Source of the DNA: Siphlonurus alternatus
Taxonomy: Eukaryota > Arthropoda > Insecta > Ephemeroptera > Siphlonuridae
Direction: 5' to 3'
DNA length: 64,000 nucleotides
NCBI GenBank assembly: GCA_949825025.1
Contig: OX463780.1
Location: 47,947,280 to 48,011,279, forward strand
How positions within the stretch are numbered: position 1 is the first letter of the stretch; each line of letters opens with the position of its first letter. The notes below the pieces were generated by a model. It saw only the letters and a list, made by a program, of their open reading frames with translations, was not told the origin of the DNA and made no database searches. This document shows, in pieces, positions 37,001 through 49,983 of this stretch. Made by a program: the position numbers and the translations under genes.

Positions 37001-39263
37001 TTGCATGACTATGACGTCACAGCGTCTTTTCAATTTTGAGAGTGTTAGAAGGGTCAAAATAATCTGAAAAATTTTGACATTACATAATTTAAGTTAATTT
37101 CGAGGTAAAAAAAAAATGCATGTTGTTCATTTGTACATCAAGAATTAAAAATTCGAATATTTTTTTTATAATTATACAGACGGACAGTCTCAGAAAGCGT
37201 TGTAAATACACTTTGGGACAGCACAAACGTCACTCTGCTCTGTCTGTTGGTATTGCTGCGTATATAGTTTCAATGGAGTCTTGGTGAACTAGAATTTTTA
37301 ACACAGACTAAATCTAAAATAATTATACATTGTCGTCTCTTTGTTTCTTAAACCTTCAGCACCAGAAAATCAAGCACTGGAAAGTTCATACTCTCGAGGG
37401 CTACGGCTTTTGGTACAGCTTAATAATTTTTCAGTTTTACGAAGAAGATCCACGGTCCATGGCATTATTTAGTTGAGCATAATTGCTTACATTTTATAAA
37501 ATATATGAATCGAGACAAGACAGAATGTAAATATTATTTTTTAATACCCTAAAACCGACTTCATATTAATTTTTAAGCCTCCCTCTTCTCACATGTTAAA
37601 TCTTTACATGCAAGATGCATATAAGGTCTATTATTGACATGCAGTGTTGCAGCAGCCTTATCTTATCAGTGTCGTGCTGCCTGAGAGATTAACTTTACTA
37701 CCTCATCTGAGATGGCGTCTCTTTTATCACGGTTGATGCAATATTACTTTAAATATAACAAAAACTCCTTTTCTTCCTACCAAGCGCATCAGTGTAGTGG
37801 TTTGCGTGGCTCCTGCGATGCAGGAGGCCGTGCGTTCGAGGCTCAGTGGGTCCGCGGGAGATTTAAAAATCTCTCTATGGAACGCTTGCAAAAATCGGAG
37901 ACCTGGTTAGTACCATAGGTGATCCTCCCAGCGCGGCCGGCTGGTGAGATCCTATCGGGAAAGTTCGTGGTCCGTGAGCGAGCTAGTACGAAGAGGTTCC
38001 GAATCTTCTGCTTGGCATTCACCGAGTGCTCGTGCCACTGTACCGAATGTGCATTTGGGAGGTGTTTCCGCACCGACCATCCTGTCTGAGGTTTCCATGG
38101 TTTCCTCAGATTATGAAAGGCAAATGCCGGGATGGACCTATAGGCCATGGCCGTGGGGTGAATTGTCATTCCTTCCTACCCCTCCCCTAGGGTGGGAGGG
38201 GAAGGGAGGAATGCAACCCCCACAAAACAATAAAATTTTATTATTATTTTATCCATTATTTTAAGACAATGTTAATATAATAATTAAAATAAATTTATAT
38301 CATAACTTTTATAAAAAAATCTTTAATTCAAGTATAGTATCAAAAAGATGAAAAATACGTACTTAAAACCACCCCACAGGATAAATCCTTATCCTGATAC
38401 TGGACGATGGAGTCAAATCTCCTCACTTTTTTATTAAGAGAAAAATTGGGAGTACGAATCACGAGGCCAAAATTATTCATAAGTACCATAGAAAAAAAAA
38501 AAAAACTCATTAAATTTTGTTATTTGGTAGAGGACCTCGAGGTATTTTTTTTAAGCCTCTAAATTCCTTAAAAATCGTACTGATAGTGAGTCACATGACT
38601 ATGACATCACACCTAATATCATTCCCTTTACTTGCCTGTTAAATATATACACGACTATGACGTCACAGTGTTTTTCATCACGATTTTAAGGGTTTTAAAT
38701 GATTAAAAAAATTTAAAAAAATAGCAATATTTAACTTATCTAAATAAACAATTAAAAATTAATGCAGTTGATTTAATTACTCTTCCAGTTACCTTAAAGT
38801 AGTTGGCGAAGGCATATAGCGACTCGGTCATAAAGTCCTCAAGGATGACAAGGTCGAAGCCCCTCTTGTCGTCCAACAAAGCCAGCAGACCAGGGTCGGA
38901 CATGGTGAGCTCCATGACCTTGCCGGCCTTGAACCAGTAGAGAAAGGGGATCTGGTAGGCGGGCATGTTGGAGAACTGGTAGAGTACGATGTTGATCATC
39001 TCCTCATGGAGGTCCCGGAGGCTGGGCATTAGGTCAATGTCCGTGTAGTTTACCACGGTGGAGGTCAGGGGGAACGGACTGACCACCACCAGTTCGTGAC
39101 CTCGACCTGCAAGCTCCTTGGTCAGGGCGGAGAACACAACCAGGTGGCTCTTACTGGGCATGGGGAACAGAGCGAGGATGCGCGCGCACTCTGTCGGTGA
39201 AGAGTGGAGAACGGTGAGGAACACACCAAGGGTGAGAGCAGCACTGCAGCCAAGTGACTTCAT
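34070..39263 (-). CDS. UGT: UDP-glycosyltransferase (UGT), minus-strand copy
   Basis: Five exons: 38793-39263, 36605-36820, 35651-36035, 35011-35227, 34070-34358; 1578 bases, 525 residues plus TGA, with the same intron phases as the plus-strand copy. Signal peptide, [23 protein letters not shown] and [13 protein letters not shown] are all intact. A C-terminal helix and the KKRQ tail match the paralogue. Exon 5 is nearly identical between the copies over its first 80 codons; exon 1 diverges sharply after DLMPS ([18 protein letters not shown] here) and converges again at RGFDLVI. Exon 3 is six bases longer and exon 4 three shorter than in the partner. An acceptor (CGTTCCAG) directly abuts the ATG, so a 5' non-coding exon lies upstream (see 41557-41626). 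Function as for the partner, with probably different acceptors. Confidence 0.96.
34853..34990. repeat. 12-bp tandem repeat (ATGTAACTGAAC)n in UGT intron 4
   Basis: About ten perfect units and degenerate ends, starting 20 bases from exon 4 of the minus-strand UGT. Confidence 0.95.
35357..35388. repeat. (GGT)n microsatellite
   Basis: Short GGT run in intron 3 of the minus-strand UGT. Confidence 0.85.
36050..36190 (+). mobile_element. Retroposon 3' end remnant, intron 2 of the minus-strand UGT
   Basis: GCCTTGCTACCCTCACCCAT...TTTGGGTGAAATAAATAAAA matches the remnant in intron 2 of the partner gene. It also lies next to exon 3 and antisense to the gene, but has only a short AT-rich tail. Confidence 0.6.
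36885..37110. mobile_element. TGACGTCA foldback MITE, intron 1 of the minus-strand UGT
   Basis: Inverted arms around CTGTGACGTCATAGTCA...TGACTATGACGTCACAG. A second copy is at 38525-38745 in the same intron. Ends resemble AGAGGACCT(T/C)GAG. Confidence 0.65.
37783..38245 (+). mobile_element. tRNA-derived SINE, family 1, intron 1 of the minus-strand UGT
   Basis: The head resembles a tRNA promoter: A-box-like AGTGTAGTGGTTTGCGTGGC and B-box-like CGTGCGTTCGAGGCTC. The body is GC-rich against AT-rich surroundings. The distal part reads CACCGACCATCCTGTCTGAG then GGCAAATGCCGGGATGG, and the 3' end is an AATAAAATTTTATT tail. The last motif resembles one I recall from insect SINEs (memory, not checked). 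It is inserted antisense to the UGT. Confidence 0.75.
38525..38745. mobile_element. TGACGTCA foldback MITE, second copy in UGT intron 1
   Basis: AGAGGACCTCGAGGTATT at the left, paired CATGACTATGACATCACA / GACTATGACGTCACAGTG in the core. It ends 48 bases before exon 1 of the minus-strand UGT. Confidence 0.55.
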
Positions 39264-41556
39264 CTGGAACGAAGAAGTGTTTTTAGAACGTTTGTAGAAA
39301 AAAAAAATAAAAAATAAAAAAGTAGTAAAAATGTTTCATTTTTTAAAGTAAAATTTTTAAATAAAAATTCATATTTTTGTTTTCTATAATTAATTATTCT
39401 TGGTTGAGGTATATATTAAAATTATAATGACATTATTTTATAAAAAATTTAAATGTTTAAAACGTCTTGAACAATGATTTACAATTTGTGGATTCTAATT
39501 TTATTTTTTATTTTATTTATTTCACCCATATTATTCATACATAATTATTAACAAAAAAAATATTTAATAAAATTAAAAATAATATAGACATATTTTATGC
39601 ATTTACAATATTTAGGGTGAGGACCAATACAGCAGCACCAAAATGGCACCATAACACGTAAAGTAGTATTGGTCCATAAATGAATACAAAATTATATAGC
39701 CCATAGGCTTAGTCAAACAAGAAATAATTATTCACAAGTACAGAAGGTGTCTTTTTAAACTAATAAAAAAATCGCGTTAGCTTGTTCACCATTACACAAT
39801 TTACTATAGTAAAAAGTAAATATTTACAGCGGCTAGAGGATTGACGTAATTATTTTTTACCCTCCAAAGTTGTTTAAATTTGTCTGTTGATGTATTGCAG
39901 TAGCATCAGTAAATAATGCAGGCAAATTAAAGATATTCATTCAAACTATTCGACAATATAATATATATATATTGGAAGTTGTACAAGACAAACGTAGATC
40001 ACGACATGCAAGGAGCAATTAAAAGCTAGGTATTTGATAAGATTTTGGATAATTGTCATAGTGTCTCATATAGAAGGTAAAATGAAAATTAGTTCTATAT
40101 CACACAACGGGTAAGCCCTATATACCATGTGATTTAATAGAAATAGATGATTTTATGCGGGTAGATTGGTGAAATGTCCCGGGATTTCCTTTGTTATGTA
40201 TACAACCACAGCCTGGACTAGCCGGAGTAATGCATAGACCTGTCAAAAGCCTACACACCGATCCTAGCCGTATCAGCAGCACAGTAAAGGACATGCAAGC
40301 GCCGTCACTAGGAAAGCACGAGCACACACCCGAAGCGCAGAGGCATTTACAATGTAAAAGCCACGTGTAAAAAATTGTCATTGTAGGAACATGATTTCTG
40401 CATAATTATCCAAATACATTTGCAGTTCTGAACACCTCCTTTCTCCCTCGCTTGACGAGCATTTTTTTTATTTGTTTATTCATAAAACATACATAATGAC
40501 ATTAGCATGAAAATAATTCGACGCTGCTACCATCTCTCGGTGAGGGAGATTTTTAGAGGTACTGATCGACTATTTAATTTGTATATTATATTATACGTTG
40601 GCTCGATCGATGTATTACTTAATTTAGAGTCATCGTTGTGTGTTTCCTGATATACTAGGACTATAAAATAATCTTTTATTCTTGCATGCTTGCACATTTT
40701 ATAATGATGTTTTGATTACATATATATTTCTTTCTATAATAATTACTGTATAGTACAATACATATATATTATAGTGTGTATAGAAATGATGACTTTGGAG
40801 GAAGCGGTGAGAGCCAGCGGTCCAATTAATCAAAACAAAAAGGGAGGCTCGCGTTTATTTTAATGATATTTTTTAATAAAAGAATTTTATGCAGTGTACA
40901 TTATATATTAAACGTAAACGCATGCAAGCAATCAATAACGTAAAATATTTATAATTCATTTATTTAATTTTATTATATTAAAAAGCAAAGACGGAGGGAA
41001 GTCTTTGTTAAAAAGGTAACGCAACATTTGATAGCGATCGATACGCCAAAAAATGATGATTAAAATTTGAATTATATTAAAAATAATTCATATAATATTT
41101 GGAAAAAAAATGCAATTTCATTAGACATGTACACAAAACTAGAGAAACGAGTTTTCTATATTATATGGCTATAAAATGACCCTTACGTCAAAATTTAATT
41201 TTGCATTGTTTCATATATCTGGTCTTTTAATTTCATTGCCGGCCGCATGCAACAAATTTTTTTTGTAAATTCGTTTTTGGTAATTTTGTACTAACCTTTG
41301 ACACTGCAGTAAAACAAATCCTTTTAGCTTCAGAGTAGCTCTAGCACTGACTATCACTATATTATCTGAGATAAGTTCTGCCTCTTTTATGTTATGATAA
41401 TTTACTGATATATGCTAGGATCCTTCTACTTATAATCCTAACTGAGCTAGCCTCTAATCAGCTGAGATAACATGCTCACGACTGCACATTGTCTGTGTTA
41501 CATTCAGAATGCTCCGGTAATGCTGAGATTTAATATCTCACTTTTTGTGGACTCAC

Positions 41557-41626
41557 CGTCAAGAAACTCGTGAAGGCCAAAGATTCACGTGTGATGAGAA
41601 GACGAAATCCTTGAGATCGTGCACTG
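41557..41626 (-). promoter_or_regulatory. Candidate first exon and initiator of the minus-strand UGT
   Basis: On the minus strand GGATCAGTGCACG contains the arthropod initiator TCAGT. About 70 bases on, TTGACG/GTGAGTCC is a good donor. The UGT start codon, 2.3 kb downstream, sits directly behind an acceptor, so a spliced non-coding first exon is required and this is the best candidate I found. Confidence 0.35.
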
Positions 41627-43582
41627 ATCCAGTGATGTAACCGCACGTAAATTGCCGCCTTACTGCATTGAGTACAGATTCTTCTCAATAGATGGCGCTA
41701 GTAGTCTTAAAAACGCAAAATTAGTAAATACTTTTAAAGTTCGGGGGTTCGGGCTCAATAAAAATAATAATAATAAAAAAAAAACTAGTGGAATTGAATA
41801 AAGTTTTCTTTTTATTTTTATAACTTAATACTTTTTTGTTAGCCATGCAACAGAAAAAAAAAAAATACTACAGTATAAAATATCATGTCGTTCTTTTTAT
41901 ACTTCTGTTAAAGTTAGTTTTTTTCTACTTTTTTTTTTTAAATTTTTTTAAGAATTTAATTTATGAATATATAATATATACATAAATTATACTGCAGATC
42001 AAAATGCAACTATTCTTCAGAATTCGAGAATTCTCAAGCTAAGATTTTATAAATAAGCAGCTCTACGTCAATTTTCTTGATAGAATTGCACAACTACAGT
42101 TATAGCTCTATGATATAAAAGATTGCGCACGAATTTAAGATATAATATAGTCGATGCACTTCTCAGATCCTCACAGCTCTCAATAAAAGCTAGGGGTGAT
42201 GTATATATGTATTATAGATATAATACGGATCTATAAAATACGAACACGTATATAGTAGTAAAAATTGAAAAATCGATACAAACTAATTTTGGGTAGAGAA
42301 CAATTGTTACATTAAATAATAAAAACGCAATGAACGACGCATATATATTTGTTTTATTTGCGAACACGCGATTCTCATTGGAGTGTTTCAAATTACGTGG
42401 AGCACTTTCAGAGCAGTAATAAATCTCGCGTAGTTTTACTGACCATGCAAACCTGCTAGCAGAGGTAAAATGTAGGGATAAAAGTATTCGATTTGTTAGA
42501 AGTAAGAAGCTTGCGCATTAAAACTACAAAGTAGTATCAATTAAAATGAATTAAATTAGAAATGAATTGTTGCGAAAATTTTAATTATAATTTATTGTAC
42601 CACAGTATGATTTTATTTAATTAATGATTTTTCTAAATATGTTGCTAAATAAAAAAGCATTAACTGGCATTACTGCAGTAAAAAAAATAAAAATATATGA
42701 CTGGCCGTGCAGTAACAAATTCTTGTTCAAATAATTTTGCTTACGATTTTTTTTATAATGATTACTTTTATTAAATGACAGTATATATTTATTTCATTTT
42801 TTCTTTTATGTATATATACATAATTATAGGTATATATGAACAGTTTTAATATAATCATAATGATCAGAAATTATTGTTTTTTTATGTAACTTGACTCTTA
42901 TAATATTGTATTAAAATTTATTCCATCAAAACATCAAAAGTGTTATTTTTCTGTAATATCAATGAATTTTATTGCCTTTCATCTACTAAATTAATTCTAC
43001 GGCCAAACCAGCTGAGAATTTATATTCTTTCACTGACGTTCCAAATGCATGAAAAGTATTATTAATTAATACAGTCGAGACAGACTAATTAGAATTTACA
43101 AAAGTGTAAATAAATGCGCTTCGTGTATATACATCTTTTTTATCATTCAAATATATTTCAGACGTCTTCCCGGTTGGTTTTTAATTTAATTTTATAAATT
43201 TTTGAGTAAAAAGATATTAATTAGTTTAAAAATAATAATATATTTAATAAAATAGTCTTTCTATAATGCATCAAAATAAATCTACGACTGAAAGTTTTTA
43301 TGTTAATAAATTCTTGAGAGTTTTTTCATCAAGAACTTCACAAATAGACTCATTACAACAGCAAGGATGCTATTTAATAACTGAGCTTATTGAGATGTGA
43401 ATGGCAAGCAACCAAGAAGAACATGAATGAAGCTTAATGATAATAATTGAAGTGGTCGCGGTAGAAAAAAAAAAAAATACGATGCGAAAATTGAGATAAC
43501 GTTGAAAATAAAAGTGAACATCGTTTCTCACTGCAGATCTTCAGACCGCAGTTTTGAATGTTCTCTGAGTTCTCTCACTTAC

Positions 43583-43628
43583 ATCAGCCAGCTGGCAATG
43601 CGCTCACAGTGCGGTCGACCGCTCTTAT
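43583..43628 (-). promoter_or_regulatory. Weak candidate TATA promoter with donor site
   Basis: On the minus strand GGGTATAAGAGCGG is followed within 50 bases by a strong donor, GAT/GTAAGTGAG. The implied exon would be only about 15-25 bases. Possibly an alternative UGT promoter. Confidence 0.2.
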
Positions 43629-45029
43629 ACCCAAGTACGTGCAAGCTTGTGAAACATTATCACAAAAACATGACTAAAGTAGGGACACGAATAAAGCTAA
43701 CCAGGCTTCCCTCCAAGTTAGATAAACCTGTATATCTTTCTGGAGGACTGGTCGTAAGATCCACACCCAGGCTATGTCTTCGTGTACAATGAAATGCTTG
43801 TAATTCACGCATTTAAGTAAGATGAGATAAAATCTCCGCCTTGCAATAATAAGAATGAAAGCAGTATATTATAAATAAGATATCATTTCACCCTGATGAC
43901 AGGCAACTTGTTTAGCACATATATAGAGTTACTTATTAGCATTCATATTCTTAGCGTTTCTATAGGCCCCACGTGACGTCACTGCAACGCATATTACATA
44001 CTTTACAGGAGCCTGTCGCGCCATATTGTTGTGTTGCATCAGCAACGTGTAAGGAGAGAAAATGTAGAAAAAAAAAATAATTGTAAATTATATATACGGC
44101 GATTATTACATTTATATCGTTTCCATATCATCTGCTACACAAACTACATTTTCGTGTCTTTAAATAATTACACCCGGTAACAAAGTCAATTGTTCTAACT
44201 TTTTTTTTAATGGTTTTAAGCGTACGGTATGATAACAGTAGGGGAAGGGAGGGGAGGTAAACAGCTGAGCGTTATCCTTTAAGTAAGCAACCCAACAATC
44301 TCGTGGCGCTGCCCTATGTTTTAATATTTATTACCTTTGCTACATTAAATATGTTGTAACTATAAGTAATTTATCAATTTATTGCTGAAAAAGTTGCCTA
44401 ACCTTAAGGCGAGATGGTAAAGGTTGATTCAATCTCCTATTGAGAACAGAGTACATGATGAGGCTATGATAAAATTATGTTACATAATATTTAGTAAGTC
44501 ATGATGCTCGCTGGTGTCGTATTATGGTATTCAATTTTATTATTATCCATGCAAGGAATTTTTATTAGAAGATAACCATTTAATGAAACCAAATTGTCAT
44601 CAGGAATGTCAATTTCCGCGTGCCTGTAACTTTTTGTTTTTTACTCTACAGTTTTAGATATTTTAATATAGAAAAAATCCTTGGCATCTTTTACTACACA
44701 TTGAATATATAATAATATCCCACAAGTATTACGAACCTTTACAACCACAAATTAAAATTATTTGTAATTTATTTGAAATTCTCTCCACTTTGGTTACATT
44801 ATTAGGTTTATTACAAACCCTCTCTTTACAATGACCCTTTTGGAATTTCCCAGAAATGACACACCTTTGTGATAGAGGTGCTTTAGTTAAATTTAAGTGA
44901 AATCAATAGACGTACTGGCCACCTAGCTTTCCTTAAATTTTCAAATCTCTCATTTACAGGAATATATATAGCATGAGGCTTAAAACCCCAAAAAAAACTT
45001 TCCAACTTATTATGAGAAATGTACACTCT

Positions 45030-45157
45030 TTGCCTCTGAAAAGTTCCCTTCTGTAGTCTTGTTAGTCACCATGTTCCGTAAGAATAACACACGGCATGGT
45101 GATCATTGAATTGAATTAACAAAGCTGCAGAAGAGGGAACTTTTCAGAAGCGAGGAG
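45030..45157. mobile_element. Small foldback element related to 33468-34030
   Basis: CTCTGAAAAGTTCCCTTCTG pairs with AGAGGGAACTTTTCAGA; it contains AATAACACACGGCATGGTGA as in the larger relative. Confidence 0.65.
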
Positions 45158-46303
45158 TACAATGCACATATGAATTATTATTATTATAATATAAAAAAAA
45201 AATAAAATAAAAAAAAAATAACTAGATATAAGTTTCTCACTACCCACGGTTGAACTAGGCAGGTGTTAACCACGGTTATAATGAGAAACTTAGCTGGATA
45301 ACCCCTTCGGGAATATTAGTAAACAAATTGTTTGAAAATGTATACATAACTTCATACATACAAAGAAGTACTTTGAAGATCAAGTGTTCATACTGTACTT
45401 ATATTTCCTCGTTGTTGTATTGCAAGCAAAAAAACAAAGCAATTCGAATGAATATGACTGTACAGAAAAAAAAACAAGTAATCAAGCGTGATAAATATTT
45501 ATAACACAAGGGAATTACATAACATATGAACAAAAAAATTGTATGAAGTTACATCAAAAGCATCATCATATGCACGATGAAATGAAGTTGTGGTTTTTTT
45601 GAACGAAAGTAAAAAGAGGATCGGGAAGATAAACACGACCACATGTTGCGGTAATTCTCGCTGATTGGAGCCATGGTGGAGGGTAGTCTGAGTGGCAAGC
45701 CAGCAGCAGCAGGCATGGTAAAAGTTGGCCACTCGAGTTTGTGTGTGAGATGAAAGAACAGTAGCAACAAGTCACTGATCAATGCAACACTGACACTCTT
45801 CACTGTAACTTGTCACCCTATCTTCCCCATATCGTGTGTAGGGAGCTGAAAAGTGTGGGAAAATTTAAAATTCTAAGAGTAGGTCTGAATACCTGCATGC
45901 ACTTCTGTATATCTTATAATATGATGTCTGGAAATTTTATCAAACATTATAAAGACGAGGTCATATACGTGGCAGTGGGACAGTGGCGCTACTATATATA
46001 TATCCCCCAGACCTCGACAAGGTCTCGTTTTTTTTTGTGTCAAATATCTAGCTATTAGACAAGAAAATCTCTGACAATGGTTCTATGAATGTTTAGTAGA
46101 AAAGTTTTGTTGTATAACTCTAGTCCTTACGAATTCCCTAATATAGGGATATGATAATAGGTATAATAAGGGAATAATATTTTTAGTATTTGCAATTAAA
46201 AAAAGGTCGTAATTGTTATAAGAACCTTATCTAATTTCGGAACATACAATTTTTTTCTCTGTTCGTTTTGCTTTTTATATGGCTCATCCTCATATTAATT
46301 TTA

Positions 46304-46430
<127 letters not shown>

Positions 46431-47154
46431 ATATAAAATGTAAGTAGTCATTAATTTGGTGCAGCGTAGTTCCACTTCATTGGTCATTTTCCCATAAATT
46501 TAACGAGGTTAATGCATTCAGTGACAGATGGAGCTAATAATTAACTCAAATTTATTACATCAGTTGCAAGAGTGAAGTTTATGGAATTAGTTACTATGCA
46601 CAAAAGAGAAGGTCGAACGAAAAAAAGTAACTCATAAAATGATTATTATGTTCATTAAAAATTTTGTTTTAAATTATTTCTCTATGGCGGTAAGCACATC
46701 GGGAGTTACAATTTGATTCTATGACGAAATGAAATTAAAATAATATTCAGCTTAATTATGCTATAAAAAGTGTATAATTATTAGATTTTTCTCCTTTTAA
46801 TTCAGTAATAAAATTTCTCTTTTACGTGTTTTAAGAAAATGTATTTTTATCAAAAGTTCAAGTGTAAATTATGTGTATCTTTTTGAAATTTTTAAATAAA
46901 AACTAGAATTGAATTTTGCATTCTTTTCTAAAACAGTACAAAAAGGTAGATATATATTTTTTTATAAACAAAATAAAACGACTTAATACAATTTAATTAC
47001 TGTAAATACACATCACTATCTATAAAATGGATTGACTGTTTCCCCCTAACTACAACGCTAGATATATGTGATGCATTTTTATGCTATGCATGTCTGGCTG
47101 CAGTGCGCTTGCTCCGTAAGAACCGCGTCCCTCCATGATAAATAAACTGAGACG

Positions 47155-47410
47155 AGAAGCAGCGCGAGTCAGTACGGCGTGCGCGCTCGTTCGGTTCACA
47201 TGCACCGTGTAGTGTGAAATATCGCGACCGTCTCGTGCCACGAACCCAGGTCCTTTCGACGTTTGAGAATATTTCATCAGAATCTAGACCGTATTTTGTG
47301 TGTGTGACGTCACGTGACAGTGAGTGACCACGTGACCTAGGTTGTCACGTGTGAGGGACACGTGTGGAGTGACGTCATGGATTAAAATGAAATTGGAATG
47401 AACAATTATG
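47155..47410 (+). promoter_or_regulatory. Candidate promoter and first exon with four CACGTG E-boxes
   Basis: A GC-rich island in AT-rich DNA. GAGTCAGTACGGCG (47168-47181) contains the initiator TCAGT with CGGTTCA about 25 bases on, near the place of a downstream promoter element. Between 47305 and 47385 lie four CACGTG boxes, one as GTCACGTGAC, flanked by two TGACGTCA-type sites. A donor TAT/GTGAGTACA follows near 47409. No long ORF lies inside, so a non-coding first exon of a gene running right is the simplest reading. No downstream exon was recognised in the window. Confidence 0.4.
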
Positions 47411-47501
47411 TGAGTACAAAGTCAATGTTTGTATATTTGTCATGGTAGAATATGTATAGTAATATTTGACGATTCACGAAAGAGTTATCCAGAAATGTAT
47501 C

Positions 47502-47575
47502 CAGGTTTCTCACTAATCGCGGTTAGCACCAGCCTAATTCATTGAAACTAAATGTGGTTAGTGAGAAACCTGGGT
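47502..47575. mobile_element. Tiny inverted repeat of the AACCACGGTTAG family
   Basis: CCAGGTTTCTCACTAATCGC pairs with GGTTAGTGAGAAACCTGG. Related pieces are near 45233-45295 and 57205-57275. Likely a very short MITE. Confidence 0.6.
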
Positions 47576-49561
47576 AACTTCCTATACTACGTGAATCGCG
47601 CCTAATGAAGTAGCTGAATAAATAATAAATGGCATGCTATATTGTGGGATTTCACTAAGCGCAGTTTGTTGCTTTAAACATTTCATGCACGGATCTATTA
47701 TAAAATTCAATGAATTATTGTTACAAGCAGGCGGGCTGTAAGCGGGTGTCGTCACTCTATAAAGTGAACAAAGCAGTGAATGTGCCAACGAAAAGATTGG
47801 GCGAGAATCCAGAACCAAATTTCGGAGGGGCTAAGGCAAATGTTAAAAAAAATAATTTGAAGTGGGGGAAATGCCTACAATATATTGCCCACATGTTAAG
47901 TGCAAAATTTCGGAGGGGGTTGCAGCCCCATCAGCCAGTCCCCTGGATCTGCGCTTTGTTTTTTACCTTTGTTTTGTTAAATATAATTTAATATATTATA
48001 TCTATTTATGTAAACTTTCAAATAAAAAATTGTACAATGTCACTATACAGGTTTTTTTTTTTTCATTTGTTGAAGTCCATTTAATATTGATTTATTTTCA
48101 TATAATTATGTATTGCCATGCAACAGTTATAAATTTTCATGACATTGTACGTACAAAATTTATAATACACCGTATAAATAATAATGAACAACTTTGTAAT
48201 AATTATTCATCAATTTTAAAAACGGTAATTATGAAAATTTAATATTGTTAATATCATCAGCACTGTCATTAAAAGTATAGACTGCACATGATTATAATTT
48301 TAGTATCGTTATAGAGAAGTGAATTTTAGTCGTTTTAGAAGCTCGAGGAGTGTTAGTCACGTATCTATTTATAGAGCGCCACATTTAATTATTTTCTGTA
48401 ATCGTGCAGAGGAATTAGTCAGGGGAATAAGAGGAAAAATCGCGCGTTTAGTGAAGAAAGCATGAATTTTTTTTTGGTGGTAGAGTTCACCCCAAAGATC
48501 AAATTTTTTGGCGGAGTCGCGCGAAAATGACCTTGGTTCGACCCTCCGTGACCTTTGACCCCGCGCTTCTTAATTATTTTTTCCTGCCTATACTTTTCAT
48601 TTTAGAGGAAAAATGTACTCTTGCAAAACTGTTTGTAATAATGAAAAGGTGATAAGAAAAAAAATCAAGTTCGTAAATTAATTATTTTCAAAATGGCGGC
48701 TAATTAACTTAATTAATTCATGAATTCTTGGTACCTTTCGATGAATTTCTCTTAACTTTTGATATTTATGTTGAAATTAAACCTCGCTTATTGTACACAC
48801 ACATTTTATGGTACCAAAAGTAATTAAATTAAGTCATAACTTGCACATAATTAGGCAAATTATTGATTTAATTGAGTAGGACCAGGTAACACTGTGTAGG
48901 TCATCTAGTTCAAGAATATTATGAAACAGCTTGAACAAGCTGACACGTGACTTACAAGTTGTTGGGACCCCCCCTGAACACACTGTTAGAAACTTTCCAA
49001 AAGTCCCATGTAGAATAAGGTCAAAAATCCGGGTTTGTCCCGGAATCCAAAAACATTTTTTTCCCGCGTGAATAATTGACGTAGCGTTTTGCAAAATACA
49101 TCAATTTGAAGCTTATACTACCAATAATTTAGGAAAAATATTCAATCATATTTTAAAGTATTTTATCATATGATTAATTAACTAAAACGCTAATTAGCGT
49201 GGTCCAATAAATTTTCAAAATGGAATATTTCTGAAGTTCTTGCGCGCATTGATTTTGAGTTTATTATCACATTATGAGATCGTTTAATTTAATTGAAACG
49301 TTTTTGTTTCATACTCCTTACTTGCATAGAATTTTAGTCACAGTATGCAGAAGTGCGCAATTCAAGGAAGCGCATATACATGCATATATGGGCCATATCT
49401 GTGGTATATTAATTAGCAGCCACTACATCTCTGTAACACACAATACAATGTAAACGATCGAGATATCAACTGCATATCTATAATAACTTGCTCGTTCTCT
49501 AAATATGTTTTTTTTTCCCCTCTCGGGAAAAATAAAAACATAATAATAAAACATAGGCACA

Positions 49562-49713
49562 AGGGGCATTCACAAAGTCTTAAGGCCATCTTAAGGCCAC
49601 ATTTTTAAGGCTCGATAATTTAAAGCTTGATTTTAGACGTGTTTTTAGACCCGAAATTTCTGGTCTTAAATTATTGAGCCTTAAATGTGGCCTTAAGGCT
49701 TTGTGAGTGCCCC
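49562..49713. mobile_element. Foldback MITE, GGGCATTCACAAAG family, copy 2
   Basis: Same arms and core (TCGATAATTTAAAG...TTTCTGGTCTTAAATTAT) as 6990-7132; inserted in the centre of the large palindrome. Confidence 0.8.
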
Positions 49714-49983
49714 TATAATTTTTAAGTAATAAGAGAGTAATACATATAGTATACCTATATATTGATATTATATATATAAGACAAGCTATACTGAAAACTG
49801 AAAAGGTATTTGAATCATATTTGTTATCGTGAATAAAATTTATTGCAATCCTATATTGACATAAAAGTATTTTGTTTTCGAATAAAAACATATGAGAAAC
49901 AATGCATGACATTCATTATAAAGTTTATTTCATAATTATATTTATATATATAATATACTGTAGTTCTTTTATTCATATAGTTT

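Larger units (their letters stand above)
39264..46300. other. Upstream region of the minus-strand UGT, no coding exon seen
   Basis: Holds a retroposon remnant (39505-39680, TTTATTTCACCCA family) and a GC-richer patch at 40090-40380 that may be more of the same element. Two candidate promoters read toward the UGT (41557-41626 and 43583-43628). A small foldback element is at 45030-45157, and a GC-richer patch at 45600-45830 contains GATCAGTGAC, an initiator-like sequence on the minus strand. Nothing else is supported. Confidence 0.5.

Noticed and set aside
40118..40381. 87-codon Cys-rich minus-strand frame as a secreted peptide
   Set aside because: No signal sequence at its start, no splice support, and it adjoins a retroposon remnant; more likely repeat-derived.
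45549..45803. 84-codon minus-strand frame with a signal-like start
   Set aside because: Three overlapping frames are open here and the downstream part is low in coding character; treated as a possible transcribed non-coding patch only.
47710..47991. 93-codon plus-strand frame
   Set aside because: Contains a repeated AAATTTCGGAGGGG segment and no domain; likely repeat-derived.
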